From Zygnema circumcarinatum (Eukaryota > Streptophyta > Zygnematophyceae > Zygnematales > Zygnemataceae): DNA of 64,000 nt. Of the stretch, positions 37,039-48,158 are shown in pieces. Under the pieces are notes generated by a model, which was given only the letters and a program-made list of their open reading frames with translations, was not told the origin of the DNA and did not search any database. Position 1 is the first letter of the stretch. Each line of letters begins with the position of its first letter. A program made the translations under genes and the position numbers. The stretch covers positions 2,879,181 to 2,943,180 of the forward strand of contig CM074804.1 of NCBI GenBank assembly GCA_037447605.1, given 5' to 3'.

Positions 37039-38919
37039 TTACTGAGATTCCCTACACGTGCCCCCTTCCCCCTGGGGCCTACTCAGACCTCCAAAATGAA
37101 AGAGATGCCCTCTTATAACATACACATGGAACGTGTAAAGAAGCGCTGCAATAGAAACCATCCCGAACGACAACACAACGAGAATCCAAAATTTTAAGGG
37201 ATCAGATATCAACATGCCCCCTGCATAGCTCAACATGCTGAAACATTCCTGCAAGGAGCCCTGAACCCCTCCTACAACTCCTCGTTCCCTTTCTGCGACG
37301 GATTCCTGAATCAACTGAATCGCTGCCAGATCAAACATCCAAAGCCCAACTCTTGAAAAAACAACCCCTCCCATCAGAAGCACGGAAGATGACCATCCCT
37401 GAAAGAAAACTCCCAGAACGCACCAAACTAAAAATGCCCATTGCAGCCAAACAGCCCAAAGGCCGCTCCGCAGAGTTCCAATTTCTGCCTGAAATCTTGG
37501 AAATGCAACGGTTCCTGCAAGCCCTGTAACGGCAGCCATCCCTCTCGCGACTCCGAGAAGAACGGGCGGCACTCCTTTCCATTTCAGTTCTGCTGTCATC
37601 AAGGCATCAAAACTTAGAACAGTGAAGTACAACAAAGCCAGGGAAATCGCAGCCAATACTGTCTCCTGCGAAAGGTATATTTTCCAACCTCGAACGAAAT
37701 CCTGGAAGCGGTTTGCAATTGCAAGCATAATTTTCTTCCCTGGCAATGAAACTTCATTGCATGTTTTGATAATGTCTCCCTTCTTGGGCTCAAATTTCTC
37801 CTCCTCTGAAGATTCGACCTGCAATGCTACAGCCTCCTCCAACAGAGCTCTGCCTTCTCCCTCAAATTCTTCGTTCCTCGACTGCTCCCTCCTGAGCTTG
37901 GACTCTTTTTGCAATTTTTCGTCTCCATTTTCCAGAATATCGTTTGCTGCATCGACTGATCTGACTGATCTGAATTGACCTTCCGAGGGCAGCATGATTT
38001 CCGATTCTCTAAGCGCCAAAGCAGGAAGCCACTCGTAAACCTTCATGAAAAGCCAGTACTCCAGAAAAGCCGACGAAGCATTCCATGTAGTAATAGCGAT
38101 TGCTGCAGTAGTCGAAGATGTGGCGCTCATCAATAACCCAACCACAGCTGGAGCTATCAACTTACAGAAAAGATCAATCTGCCGCATCTTCGCATTAATC
38201 TTTGCTAACATTCCCTCCTCCTGCGACTGTTTCGCCACCACTACCACCCAATCTCTTTCAATTGCAACATTTCCAGCCAAGTCTGCAAGAGCACCTACGC
38301 CTGCTAAAATGTTTATGCCGGCTACAAGACTATAGAAGACAACACTTCCAAAAAATGTTCCGTTTGATCCGTTTCCAAGTAGAGACAGAAAGATTACTCC
38401 ACATGCTGTCAAAAACACCGTGCTGTTTTGAACAAGTAAAGCGGCTGTCACAACCCTTTTCCTTGAAAGCGAGTCTACCAAATGTCCCACTGCCACTCCA
38501 AACACTGCAACTGATCCTGCTGAAATCAGGCCATACATTGCAACAAGAAATAAGGAATTCGGCCATGCATCCATGAAAAGTAATGCTAGTGCGAATTCCC
38601 ACATTCGATCCCCCCAGCTTGCAAGGCCGTGGCCGATGTAAAGACTGTACAATACTGGGGAGGACATGTCGTTCGAGTCTCTCTTTTTTGGATCTTCAAT
38701 CAGGAAAACTTGCTGCTCGATTGTTTCCGAATCATCCAAGTGGCTTGTTGGCTTTCGGATTTCTGCATCCGTGGATGTAAATGTAGGCTGATTATTTGGG
38801 AAAACTGGATTTCGTATATCTGCAGGTGTGGAAGAGGAAGGATTTCCATCCTGGTCCTGTGTGACTGCGGTCAGTGGAAATAAAGCGTTAGTTGGTCCTA
38901 TTGGGCGTACATCAGACAT
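37039..38919 (-). CDS. IREG: Ferroportin / IREG-type metal exporter (copy B)
   Basis: Second SLC40A1-family gene, single exon, 626 residues from MSDVRPIGPT. The ~85-residue hydrophilic N-terminal tail is longer than in copy A. Signatures are LYIGHGLASWGDRMWEFALA, GHLVDSLSRKRVV, ERDWVVVVAKQSQEEGMLAK, MRQIDLFCKLIAPAVVGLLM, LSFDALMTAELKWKGVPPVL and SRVGLWMFDLAAIQ. The TM7 Asp is kept (FDAL), whereas copy A has Gly; the Cys that follows it in animal ferroportin is Ala in both. The central loop (residues ~330-400) is rich in Glu/Lys. The ATG is preceded by a GA-rich region on the plus strand (CT-rich leader on the transcript), like copy A. The two convergent copies suggest an inverted local duplication. 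Confidence 0.95.
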   Translation of the reverse strand: MSDVRPIGPTNALFPLTAVTQDQDGNPSSSTPADIRNPVFPNNQPTFTSTDAEIRKPTSHLDDSETIEQQVFLIEDPKKRDSNDMSSPVLYSLYIGHGLASWGDRMWEFALALLFMDAWPNSLFLVAMYGLISAGSVAVFGVAVGHLVDSLSRKRVVTAALLVQNSTVFLTACGVIFLSLLGNGSNGTFFGSVVFYSLVAGINILAGVGALADLAGNVAIERDWVVVVAKQSQEEGMLAKINAKMRQIDLFCKLIAPAVVGLLMSATSSTTAAIAITTWNASSAFLEYWLFMKVYEWLPALALRESEIMLPSEGQFRSVRSVDAANDILENGDEKLQKESKLRREQSRNEEFEGEGRALLEEAVALQVESSEEEKFEPKKGDIIKTCNEVSLPGKKIMLAIANRFQDFVRGWKIYLSQETVLAAISLALLYFTVLSFDALMTAELKWKGVPPVLLGVARGMAAVTGLAGTVAFPRFQAEIGTLRSGLWAVWLQWAFLVWCVLGVFFQGWSSSVLLMGGVVFSRVGLWMFDLAAIQLIQESVAERERGVVGGVQGSLQECFSMLSYAGGMLISDPLKFWILVVLSFGMVSIAALLYTFHVYVIRGHLFHFGGLSRPQGEGGTCRESQ

Positions 38920-39345
38920 CGCGAGAAGTATTAGAGAGAGAGGACAGGAAAGGAGAGAGAAAGAAAGAGAGAAAACTTCCTGTGAAACCAGGAAGCCGTT
39001 CAGGAGGAATCGAAGGGAACAGAAGTGCGGACGGGAGGAAAAGGAGTGAGCGAAACAAAGCCGTCGAAGTAACTGAAAAGGTGCAACAGAGCAAAAAAAA
39101 AGAGTATAAAAGCGAGCGCGAGCGGGTGGACATCAGAGAAAAAAAATATGAGTGAGAAGGGACGAGGGATCCCTCAGAAAGTTCGAATCCTCCCTCGCTC
39201 TCTCCTTTCCCCCATCCTGCCTGACCTTTCCTGCCTCCCTCCTCCCTCCGGCGGCCGTTGCACTAGGGCCTGTCCTGTCCCGTCCACGAAACCGACGTCT
39301 GTTGCGAAGGGTGCGCCGCCACGTGGCAGTCGCACGCCGCACGGC

Positions 39346-40590
39346 CAGGCATCGTTAAATTAAGGAATTCTTGAAAAATCCCTAGAATAGTCAAAATAAA
39401 ACTCAGAAATTCCCTATAATAGGGCGTGTCAGACTTAATAAATTCTCGTAATACTAAAAACTCGATATTCGTAACATTTCGAGTCAACGTCAGTAAAACT
39501 AAAATTCTCGAGCGTAGTTTTTCGCACTCGTGGCGCGGTCCTGTTCGCACTCCGCGATCGCCGTCTTCGCACTTCTCCAAACGCCGTCTTCGCAACTTCG
39601 CCCTCGCGCGGGGCCCTCAGACTTAGAAACAGCGCCGGCGCGGCGCGCGGAGACCGCTTGTCGTTGTGTCGTGTTGCGCGTCACGGGCGGGCGCGGCCGC
39701 GGGCGGGAAGCCGGGAAAACAACCATGACGTCACGTTGACGCGATTTTCGCCAGTATTTTCTTCGCACGTCCATTTCGGCGCCTCTTTTGGGTGCGAACA
39801 AAATCGTGCGAAGAAGTGCCCTTTTTAGTAAACCCCACGGGTCAATCTTCGCAACGTTGACCCGTTGACTTAGCACAGTTGACTTCCGTTCGGTTCGGTT
39901 TAGGTTCGGGGGCGCGATGATTTTTAGTACTTAGTAACCTCGATTCTCGTAATACTAAAAACTCGATATTCGTAACATTTTGTTAAGTCTGACACGCCCT
40001 AATAAGGCCGCCCCTTCAATATGGCAAAAAGAAACCCGAAATGAGGCGTGCCTGACGTACGGATGAAACGAAATACTTTCTGCCTGCCCGCCTCGTTGGC
40101 TTGTTTCTTTCCAAGCCTGAAATGCCGCCAATGACGAAGAGCACATGTTTTGTGAAGTTGCAACAAGCCCATGAAAACACGTTTGGTCTCAAGGTCACTG
40201 CTCGGACTCAAAGACAGGCCTTGTGGCTGCTTGTGTGTGGCGTCTTGTTGGCGAAAATGTGGGGAGGGCAGCGCAGGGGTTTGGGGGAGGCCTTTAGAGA
40301 AACGAGAGTTGCATTTTCAACTGTTCAGTTCTCGGACAGTGAGCCTTGCTTGGCTTGCGGCTGTGGAAACCATATTGAAGTTCCCCTCTGAGTCGATTCA
40401 ACTCTACAAAAGAATCGAATTTAGTCATTTTGTTGTGAATCACAACATGGGGTGAAAGAGAAGTGGCGGAGGAGTGTCCCTCTGATGCTTCATGCGTCGT
40501 TAAACGTCCCTCATCCTAAAATGAAACTCAAAATTGTCCCTATAATAAGTAAAAATCGAAATTTTAGGGAATTCCCTGTTTTGAGGCGCC
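39346..40590. mobile_element. hAT-like MITE relative interrupted by another element
   Basis: The left end CAGGCATCGTTAAATTAAGG matches the TIR family at 10967. Internal sequence at 40096-40222 (TTGGCTTGTTTCTTTCCAAG...) matches the element at 10967-11566. The right end near 40570-40590 (GAATTCCCTGTTTTGAGGC) is only a rough match, so the boundary is uncertain. The segment 39420-40001 is a separate insertion. Confidence 0.6.
39420..40001. mobile_element. 582-bp element with TIR TAGGGCGTGTCAGACTTAA
   Basis: The ends TAGGGCGTGTCAGACTTA and its inverse are flanked on both sides by ATAA, a possible 4-bp duplication (a TA duplication with shorter TIRs is also possible). Just inside each end the same ~37-bp sequence (TTCTCGTAATACTAAAAACT then CGATATTCGTAACATTT) appears in direct orientation, at about 39443-39479 and 39944-39980. 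The central ~460 bp is GC-rich, with several GTTGAC and TTCGCA motifs, and has no transposase. Confidence 0.8.
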
Positions 40591-40717
40591 ATATTTGCGC
40601 TGGTGCCGCCACGTGGCAGTGTCGGCACTCGCTCGCTGATGTGGCCGCGCCACGCTGGCACGAGCGCACGAGCGCCATCCCATCTCTGTACGGCAGGAGG
40701 CGGGCGGGCGTGCAGGC

Positions 40718-41151
40718 TAGGGTTGGGGGCACGGTCCCCCTCCGACCCGTGCCCAGGGGCACGTGCCCCCCCCCCCAAGGGGGGGGGGGGCATGCCCCTT
40801 TTTCGTGCCCCATGACGTGACTGCATTGAGCAATTCAAATCGGCCCCAAAAAGAATATAATATTTTAAAATCGGTACGGATGAAGGTACGAAAAGTACAG
40901 ATGAATGTACTAAACGTACGAATCAAGGTACAAATGTACGGAAAATATGAAAAGTACGGACAGTACTCAACACAACAATCGTCACCGGCCCGGGCCCGGT
41001 CGTACGAGGTAAGCGTCACGTGACAGGGGGCACGGGGGGGCACGAAATATATGGGGAAAATTTTTGGAGGCGTGCCCCGGGCACGGACGGTCAAAAATGG
41101 GGGGCATGCCCCCCCCCCGGGCATGCCCGTGCCCCCGTGCCCCCAACCCTA
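40718..41151. mobile_element. hAT-like MITE, TIR TAGGGTTGGGGGCACGG, 8-bp TSD
   Basis: The inverted ends TAGGGTTGGGGGCACGG and CCGTGCCCCCAACCCTA are exact. Both sides are flanked by GTGCAGGC (40710-40717 and 41152-41159), an 8-bp target duplication as made by hAT transposases. The interior includes G-run/C-run palindromes (GGGGCACGTGCCCC, long C12 and G12 runs at 40764-40792). No transposase ORF. Confidence 0.92.
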
Positions 41152-42257
41152 GTGCAGGCACGTGCGCACGCGCGCCATCCCCAGGCCTCTCTACGGCCAA
41201 TGTACGGCAGGCACACGCGTACGGCGACGCGCATTGGCTCGGCCCTGGGCCGGTTTTTTCGGATGGAGGCCGCCCTCACAGTGGTCCACGTCAGACACGT
41301 GCACACGTGGCAGGCTCTGACTGGCTGCGAGGCTTGGCGCGCATGAAGAGGTGCCCTCCAATGGGAACGCGCCAATGGTTGGCTCGCGGAGCCATGGCGG
41401 ATGGGGCGGGCGGCGCGGGCCCGCCGCGGCCGAGTCGAGTCCTGGCCATGCGCCAGAGGGCGCGAGTGTCAATCAGTGGGGAAAAATCGAAATAACAATA
41501 TAGGAAAGGAAAAGAAAAGAAAAGTCTACTTTCGAAACAAACCCTGAAATGACACCCTTGAAACCGTTTCAAGCTTGGCAAGCTCTCCACTAGGCATTGA
41601 TTCCCAGGAAAGGCTCAGTACTCGTTTCGTACGTTGGATTGCTAGTAGCTTTGCCATAGCGGGTGTTTACAATATGGTCAGAGCCATATACGGTTGTCCT
41701 TCCAAGACCACTATTTTCGCACCTTCACTGTTTTCGCACCTTCATTCGTCCTGTTCTGTGCTACAGCACGCCAGTGCTGCATTCGCGAGAACAAGAGGTT
41801 GGGCGCTCAACTTTTGTGAGTGGCAGAGGACATCGTCTACTATGCCGCCTCGCTGGCACACACAGACCACCAACTTACAGCGAGCGGCGGCCACAGCATC
41901 GCCGAAGCCAACAGTGGCAAAGGAAACGGGTCATTCGATGTCCAACCATATACTACATACCGTATACCAAAACAAGTACCCTAATGACCACCCTCTGTAT
42001 CACATCGAAAAAATCGCCAACAAACATCGCTTGATTTTTATTTGTTTGCATCCCTCCTTAGTGATCATCCGAATAACACACTCTGCAGTACTCAGCCTAC
42101 CCTGCAGCGATGACACAGGCCTGCTCCTGCCTATCTACACGCCTCCAACATAACAGCACACCTTAATGCCGTGATCTCATATACACTAATACAGAAAACT
42201 CGTTTCGACCACTGCTTCCCCAGGTCTTCTTTCCTCACTAAAGTTACGGAAAATCAA

Positions 42258-45090
42258 TCATCTTGAGCCGTATTCAGGGATGGGAAGGAAGGGAAACGGA
42301 GCCGCTGACATGAAGGCAACAGGTGGCAGCGGATGATTTGATGGCAGCTGCCCTCTCCAGTCTATCCCTGCATGCTTAGCTCTCACCTCCCTTCCAGATC
42401 GCATTGTTTCCGAGCTCTCGTCCTCTCTCTCTTCTGCATTTTCCTTCAACTGCAGCGAAAGGCCGGGCTTCACCGAATGATCTTTTTTTAGGGTCAGAGA
42501 TGAGAAATTAGGGTTTCTATGTATGAGCATAGCCGTCATGAGTAACGGAAGGTAAAGTAGGCTGGAACGGAACAGGGTTCTGGCAGACTGAGAGGAGGGA
42601 TTGCGGTAGAAGGCTATGGAAGCAGCAGTCATGGCGGCTGTCAAAGCGAGGTTCTCATACGCGAAAGCAGATGATGTGGTTCCCCCTGCAGAGACACAAT
42701 TGGAATTACAATAATACATTAAAAAGGGTACAAATAGGGGAATTGAGACTACAAATCTTAGAAAGTGTTTCCTGCTATTGCATCAGCTGTCTCTGGGCAA
42801 GCATTGAAAGTTTAGGGTTGAATCTCACAGTGGACTGCAAGAAATCCAAGAGGGGCGAGGTAGAGGGAATTCCGCAGAGCTGCAGCCGCAGTTCTGCGTC
42901 CCGTTGCGTCAGCGAGAGAGAGCATTTTGTACCTGCTCCACTCCCACTCACACTCACACTCAGTCTACAATCTCTCCGACCTTCCTCTCTCTCCGTCTCT
43001 CACCCCCCATCACTATTCCCTCGCATTCCACAGGACTCCTTTCCCACTTCATCGCTTCTCCCACTGCTGGCCGCCCACATTCTGTTTCCACCCCCTTTCT
43101 CTTGGACGTCTTAGATTTTCATAGCATTCAAAGTAACTTACCCTCCCGCTGCATAGTCTTTCCGGCAGAGCCAGGCAAGAGCCATAAAGTGCGGGATCTG
43201 CCAAAAAAAGAGAGCGCTCGCCAGAACATATGCTCCCGGATCGAGCTGACCTGCAGCTGCAGACCACCTGAGCACCAGATTCCAACATATCAGATGGAAA
43301 AAAAAATATTACTGTGGAAAAATTAACGGAGCAACTTTGTACAGGCAATCTTCATAGAGTGGCAAGAAGACTTTGTTCAAGTTGCGCACAAGATAGGCGA
43401 GCAAGCACTGCTCTGTAAGGGCACTGTATAGCACTCGCTAATGGGTGGAAGGAATTGATATCTTCTGGGATTATTTAGGGTTAAGAAGTTTGGAGTTTGT
43501 ATTTCGAGGATTTAAATTTTAAGGTTTGCTTGTAGCTTACCCCATGAGAGGAGGGAGTGCCCCAACAAGGGCTCCAACCCATGTATTGACCGGGTGAAGC
43601 TGCTTGAGAGGAGTATACACAAAAGCGTAGAGCCCGATGTTTGCAGCTCCCAATGCCGCAGTCAAATCATTGCTCTGCATTTTTCATTGTGTAAGGTAAA
43701 CAGTACAATCCTAGAAATCCCTTTTTGAAAAAAGTTAACAGCTGCAGGGAAGCTTCAGGAATATATGCAACCAGGACTTTGGGTTTCCAAAACGGCTAGC
43801 TTTATCTATGAAAAAAATTCTTCAACATTTATAGCCTGCAAATGCATTCCACATGCATTCTTAAATATGTTAAACAAGATGAATACAGAGAAGAGTGGGG
43901 CCATGCACTGCTGCATTATTTTCCTACCTTGTAAGCCAGCAAGGAGATGCCGCATGCTCCGACAGAAATGGCCCAAACAAGTGCGTGCGATCTGCTCATG
44001 CGTCCTGATGGCAGTGGACGTTTCATGGTCCGTTTCATGGCAGCATCGTTTCGAATTTCGATAATCTGCGCTGCGAGGAAACGATACTACTACCACTGTA
44101 AGGCATCAAAAGATCAGAACATGCAGAAATCACTTGGCGCAATGCTCCAGAAAAGCTCGGATGTAGTGAAGACGAAAGCGATATTTTATTTTTCAAAACG
44201 AATAGCAGAGAGAGCAACAGTAGAGGACCTGATTTAAAGAGTTTGCTGAAGCTGCTGCCATCATGGTGCCAAGAGACGTCCATAGTAATCCGGCCATATC
44301 CACACTCGCAGGACTTCCCAAGACATAGCCTGTTGATGCAGTCGTGACAACCAATAGACTGCAAACATGCAAAAAATAACGCATCCAGTGTTTACAGCAT
44401 CTTTACCATTTTCAGCAGCACGTTACAAGGTCTGAAGGTTTTCAGATACGTCCTCTACAATCAAAATAAAAGGTTGGTGGATACACAATAAGTGACAGAA
44501 GTTGATACAGGAGCATCATTAATCATGCGTCCTCGAAAAGCTCCGAGAGCAAACGCTGTTTAAAAGGATAGCAATCTTTCCCATTTGCTTGGAACTGAAT
44601 ACAGTGAAAAGTTTCGAGACTTTCATACATAAATAGGCAGCATATCTACAAAAAAGAAATTTGGAAAAGGCCCTGCAAAACCTAGAATCCCTAAAACATA
44701 TGACAAGAGAAAAAATCAGCGTGCTTTTATTCACCTCAGCCGCGCCTTTGAAAGCTCGAAGTAGCACCCAAACTGCGCCTTTACTGCACTAAGGAGAGAA
44801 GGAAATGGGCGATTCCAAGCTGTGGCTCCATGAGCGCCTGCAGCGTTGATCAACGCAAGGCCATTCACTGCGCTAGTTGTTCCATCTGCAATGCTTCTTC
44901 CAAAATTTGCCGCTGCACCGCTAAACCCATACGTGCAAGGGATGCGCCTTCCATGATATGAAGAACCGATGAAAGTGTCCGTCGCATATGTGTTTTTTTC
45001 TAAGAATGCCGACCATAATTTAGGGTTTCCTGACTGCAGTGCGCTTGCAGCAGCACGGCAGCCTCTGCGAGCAAGCACGATTCCAGCCAT
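42258..45090 (-). CDS. COX10: Protoheme IX farnesyltransferase (heme O synthase)
   Basis: Mitochondrial inner-membrane UbiA-family prenyltransferase that adds farnesyl to heme B, the first step to heme A for cytochrome c oxidase. Seven exons on the minus strand (45090-44735, 44358-44229, 44065-43928, 43674-43541, 43267-43142, 42932-42829, 42685-42258) sum to 1416 nt (471 residues) with all phases matching. The N-terminus ([16 protein letters not shown]) fits a mitochondrial presequence. The first Asp-rich catalytic motif reads [20 protein letters not shown]. The loop motif is [39 protein letters not shown] and [15 protein letters not shown] follow. The tail [19 protein letters not shown] closely resembles the plant COX10 C-terminus. 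Confidence 0.96.
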
Positions 45091-45442
45091 CTTCGAGATA
45101 CTAAGAACAAGATGCTATTGCCATTTGGAGCCCAATCTTCGCCCTTTTCTATCGCAGCAGGTGCATGCTGAGCGCAGAGACTATTCACATAAACTCGATA
45201 TTTGAAGTGAGTCTGTCAGGAAGAGCGAGAACACAAGGCCACAATTCCCGATCCGCTTATACATTCATAATTGCAGCAAGCAAACCTCGTGCTGGTGTAG
45301 CAGCTGGTTTGCGCGGTGAATTGTGAACCCTAATTTCTGTATCTGAGCAGCTTCGTCCGCCAGCGCCGCACTGGGATGCAAGCGCACGCGTGCGGCCGAT
45401 CCCGCCGTACAGGACAGTACGGACATCTCCGACTTCTTTGTA

Positions 45443-46820
45443 CAGTAGACCCCCCCAATATTTTCGCCCCTCTTATTTTCGCTACCCAACATTTTCGCCC
45501 TGATTTTGCCAAAACCACTTTTTTGTACGGGAAGGCTGTGTTAGCCGTACTAGCCGTACTGACCGTATAGCCGTACTGTACTAGCCTTACGAACCGTACT
45601 AGCCGTATTGGCCGTACTGTACTAACCTTAAGGTCCGTAGTAGCCGTATTAGCAGGCCTCTTCAAATAGGGGAGATCCCCTAAATATCGTAAATAGCTTA
45701 TTTATGTAAGATTTTGAGATTAGTTTACGTGATTTCAACTTAAATATCACACAAGCCCCAAAAAAGCATTTTTTTGGTTAAAAACAAAAAGGAAATGAAT
45801 TGCATTTGCAACCACGATAGCAATGATGTATATGAACTTTACTTGTTGGTATAACAACACGGCTTTAGAAACTGGTGCAACCTCTTCGACTCTTATAGAT
45901 TGGTAAATTTTACCAATCAATTAGAACAACTGTGCATTTGGCAATCACAACATATAGTTGCTTATTCAAAAACCCAATTGCACTGAAACTTTGTAGATCC
46001 AATCCTAAGCTCTCTATTTCCTTTTCCATCCATCATTAATTACTCCAAGTATCACTTTAGAATCCATCATAGTCTTGAAATTTCCTCACAAAAACTCTAT
46101 TCCAAATCATAACCTCTGAAATTCTAGGTGTAGTCACAAAAGAAAAACTGAAATAGGAACTAAAATTAGAAATGAAATGAAAAATGGTCTCACTCCCTTA
46201 GGAGTTTTAGGCTGATCAAGACAGCTATAGAAGTGATGCAAACTACTCAAAGAGACCCTCGAAGAGTGTTCAAACTATCAAACCGTTTGCAGTGAAGAAT
46301 GCCTTCCAATGAAAAGTCTGTCAACCTCTTTCGAAACTCGTCTTTCTCCCATCCAATTACTGAAAAATCAGACTCGACGGTAGCAGTGTTGGGAAATGAT
46401 GAAGTAAGGTCTCCACAAAATTCTCGTCCGTACGTGCACGGTTTCGTCCGTACAGTCCATATTTACGTGTTTTTACAAAACCAAGTTAGGGGACAGTCCC
46501 CTATCTTAAGCCGAAATCCCCTATTTGAAGAGGCCTGCGTATTAGCCGTACTGTACTAACCTTACGAGCCGTACTAGCTGTACTAGCCGTTACGGGCTCA
46601 AGACTCTTCCCGCAAGTGCCGCCGTAAGAGGCGCTCGTTCCTCTCCTCTTCTTCGTGGCTTCGATACGGTACGATACGATACGACACACACGGACAAACA
46701 GTAACTCTAACCTAATACCGCCCGCCTATTGTTAACACGGACACCCTTATATTTTCGCTACCCAATATTTTCGCCCAATATTTGCCGAAACCATGGCGAA
46801 AATATTGGGGGGGTCTACTG
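45443..46820. mobile_element. Tc1/mariner-type (pogo-like) non-autonomous element with TA duplication
   Basis: The left end CAGTAGACCCCCCCAATATT and right end AATATTGGGGGGGTCTACTG are exact inverted repeats (continuing through TTTTCGCC), and each is flanked by TA (45441-45442 and 46821-46822). The left subterminal block (ATTTTCGCTACCCAACATTT) is repeated in direct orientation just inside the right TIR. Interior flanks of the nested element carry AGCCGTACTGTACT-type tandem units. No transposase reading frame is seen. Confidence 0.92.
45653..46537. mobile_element. hAT-like element nested inside the pogo-like element, 8-bp TSD
   Basis: The TIRs CAGGCCTCTTCAAATAGGGG and its inverse CCCCTATTTGAAGAGGCCTG are flanked by CGTATTAG on both sides (45645-45652 and 46538-46545), an exact 8-bp duplication. 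It inserted into the GCCGTACT tandem units of the outer element, so it is the younger of the two. It is 885 bp long, AT-rich and non-coding. It shares right-end sequence with 32336-32433. Confidence 0.93.
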
Positions 46821-47261
46821 TACAGTAGGGATGGCCAATCCTTAATCCTTTTTATTTTTTGGAGAACTATATACCGCCGCCCGCCCTTTTTGGTTATCCC
46901 ACCACTGTTTTTTTGAAATCCCACTCTCCCATTTTGGCTATTCCGCCCCCTTCCCATTTTGGCTATCCCCCCCATTTTGGATATTTCGGAAGGGGATTCT
47001 GCTCATTCTCTCTCGCTCCTTCGCTCTCTCCTTTATCTCTCTCTCCTCTGCTCTCACTCCTCTACTCTCTCTCTCTCTCCTCTATGTTCTCTCTCCTCGG
47101 CTCACTCCTCTGCTCTCTCTCTCTCCTCTTCTCTCTCCTCTGATCCCTCTCTCTCTCTCCTCTGCTCATTTTGTAACTTTTTTGGATGTTTTTGATGTGT
47201 TTTGCAACATGTCCCTTAAAATCCCATGGAAATTTTGAAGATTTCCTTTAAAAACGTTGAT

Positions 47262-47301
47262 ATACGCTATTAAGGGAAGTCCCTTAATTTGTAGAGGCCT
47301 G
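47262..47301. mobile_element. Isolated hAT-like right terminus
   Basis: CCCTTAATTTGTAGAGGCCTG ends like the other CAGGC-family elements (ATTTGAAGAGGCCTG). No matching left end was found nearby. Confidence 0.4.
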
Positions 47302-48158
47302 GCGCTTGCCCGTCAGAGTGGTTGCCGTACGGCCGTTCTAAATGTGTTTTATAAAACGGGCTGACTTTTAGGTCTTTGATTGAAATTCTAAAACACGGCA
47401 CTGCGTTATAATATCCATGCTTACTTTGTGGGCGAGGCAGGCAGAGAGATGGGAATGCTTTGTGAAAGTATTCAGCGGTCGACCAGGGTTGTTGGGCGCA
47501 GTTTTGGGCAGCTTCTGCTGGTAGCTGCCAACTGTGGACTCGTCGTTGTAATATTGCCTGAGCCTGCATGCATCCGACAGGCAATGTTTGGATGGGAGGA
47601 TGGGAGATTTGCGTAGCCCTGATGCAGCTTCTTACATAGTTACAAAGATTAAAAAATTATCTTTGAACACAATGGACCAGTCGATGAAGTAACGCTGAAC
47701 TCAGAATCGAGGCCAATAGGCTCGTCAATGTATGTATTTGCTCGTCCTCGCTGTGTGCATCTCTAGCAATTGCAGCAGATTTGAAGTTGCGCCCGATTGT
47801 TACATGTGGGACAAGGGCGCTATATGAAAACGTTTACTTCGACATTGGGAGATGCAGGACACGGTAACCTCGATAAAGTGTGGTCGTCGAGACATACAAA
47901 TGGCACATGCAAGAACACCATATAGTGCGCAGACCATGCTTTTTTACATTTTGATGCATCTGCTCTGCAAACGCAGAGTCCAACTCGTCTTCCTCTTCCT
48001 AACGATTGTGTTTTATTTCAGTGCATTTTTGGCAAACAAACGGCAGCCACCCTGAGAAGTCCGCGTTCTGCTATGGAACAAAGCTTTTTAGACCAAAAAC
48101 GATGAAAGACCCTCTACACTCGCCTCGTCTCCAAGGCAGCTGTACATAGTCTTTCCCA

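Larger units (their letters stand above)
38920..42257. other. Intergenic region rich in nested MITEs
   Basis: It holds the ferroportin B promoter (38.92-39.3 kb), the two-layer element at 39.35-40.59 kb and the 8-bp-TSD element at 40718-41151. From 41.2 to 42.25 kb there is GC-rich, then unique sequence with no supported gene; an open stretch at 41575-42153 lacks motifs. Confidence 0.55.
45091..48158. other. Intergenic region between COX10 and the SDR gene
   Basis: It has the COX10 promoter side (45.09-45.44 kb), the nested transposon pair (45443-46820), a C/T-rich block (47.0-47.16 kb) and a further hAT-like right end at about 47301. From 47.3 to 48.16 kb no gene or repeat is recognised. 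Confidence 0.55.

Noticed and set aside
41575-42153. 192-residue ORF between the MITEs and COX10
   Set aside because: No motif, starts with a low-complexity segment, overlapping open frames; not supported as a gene.
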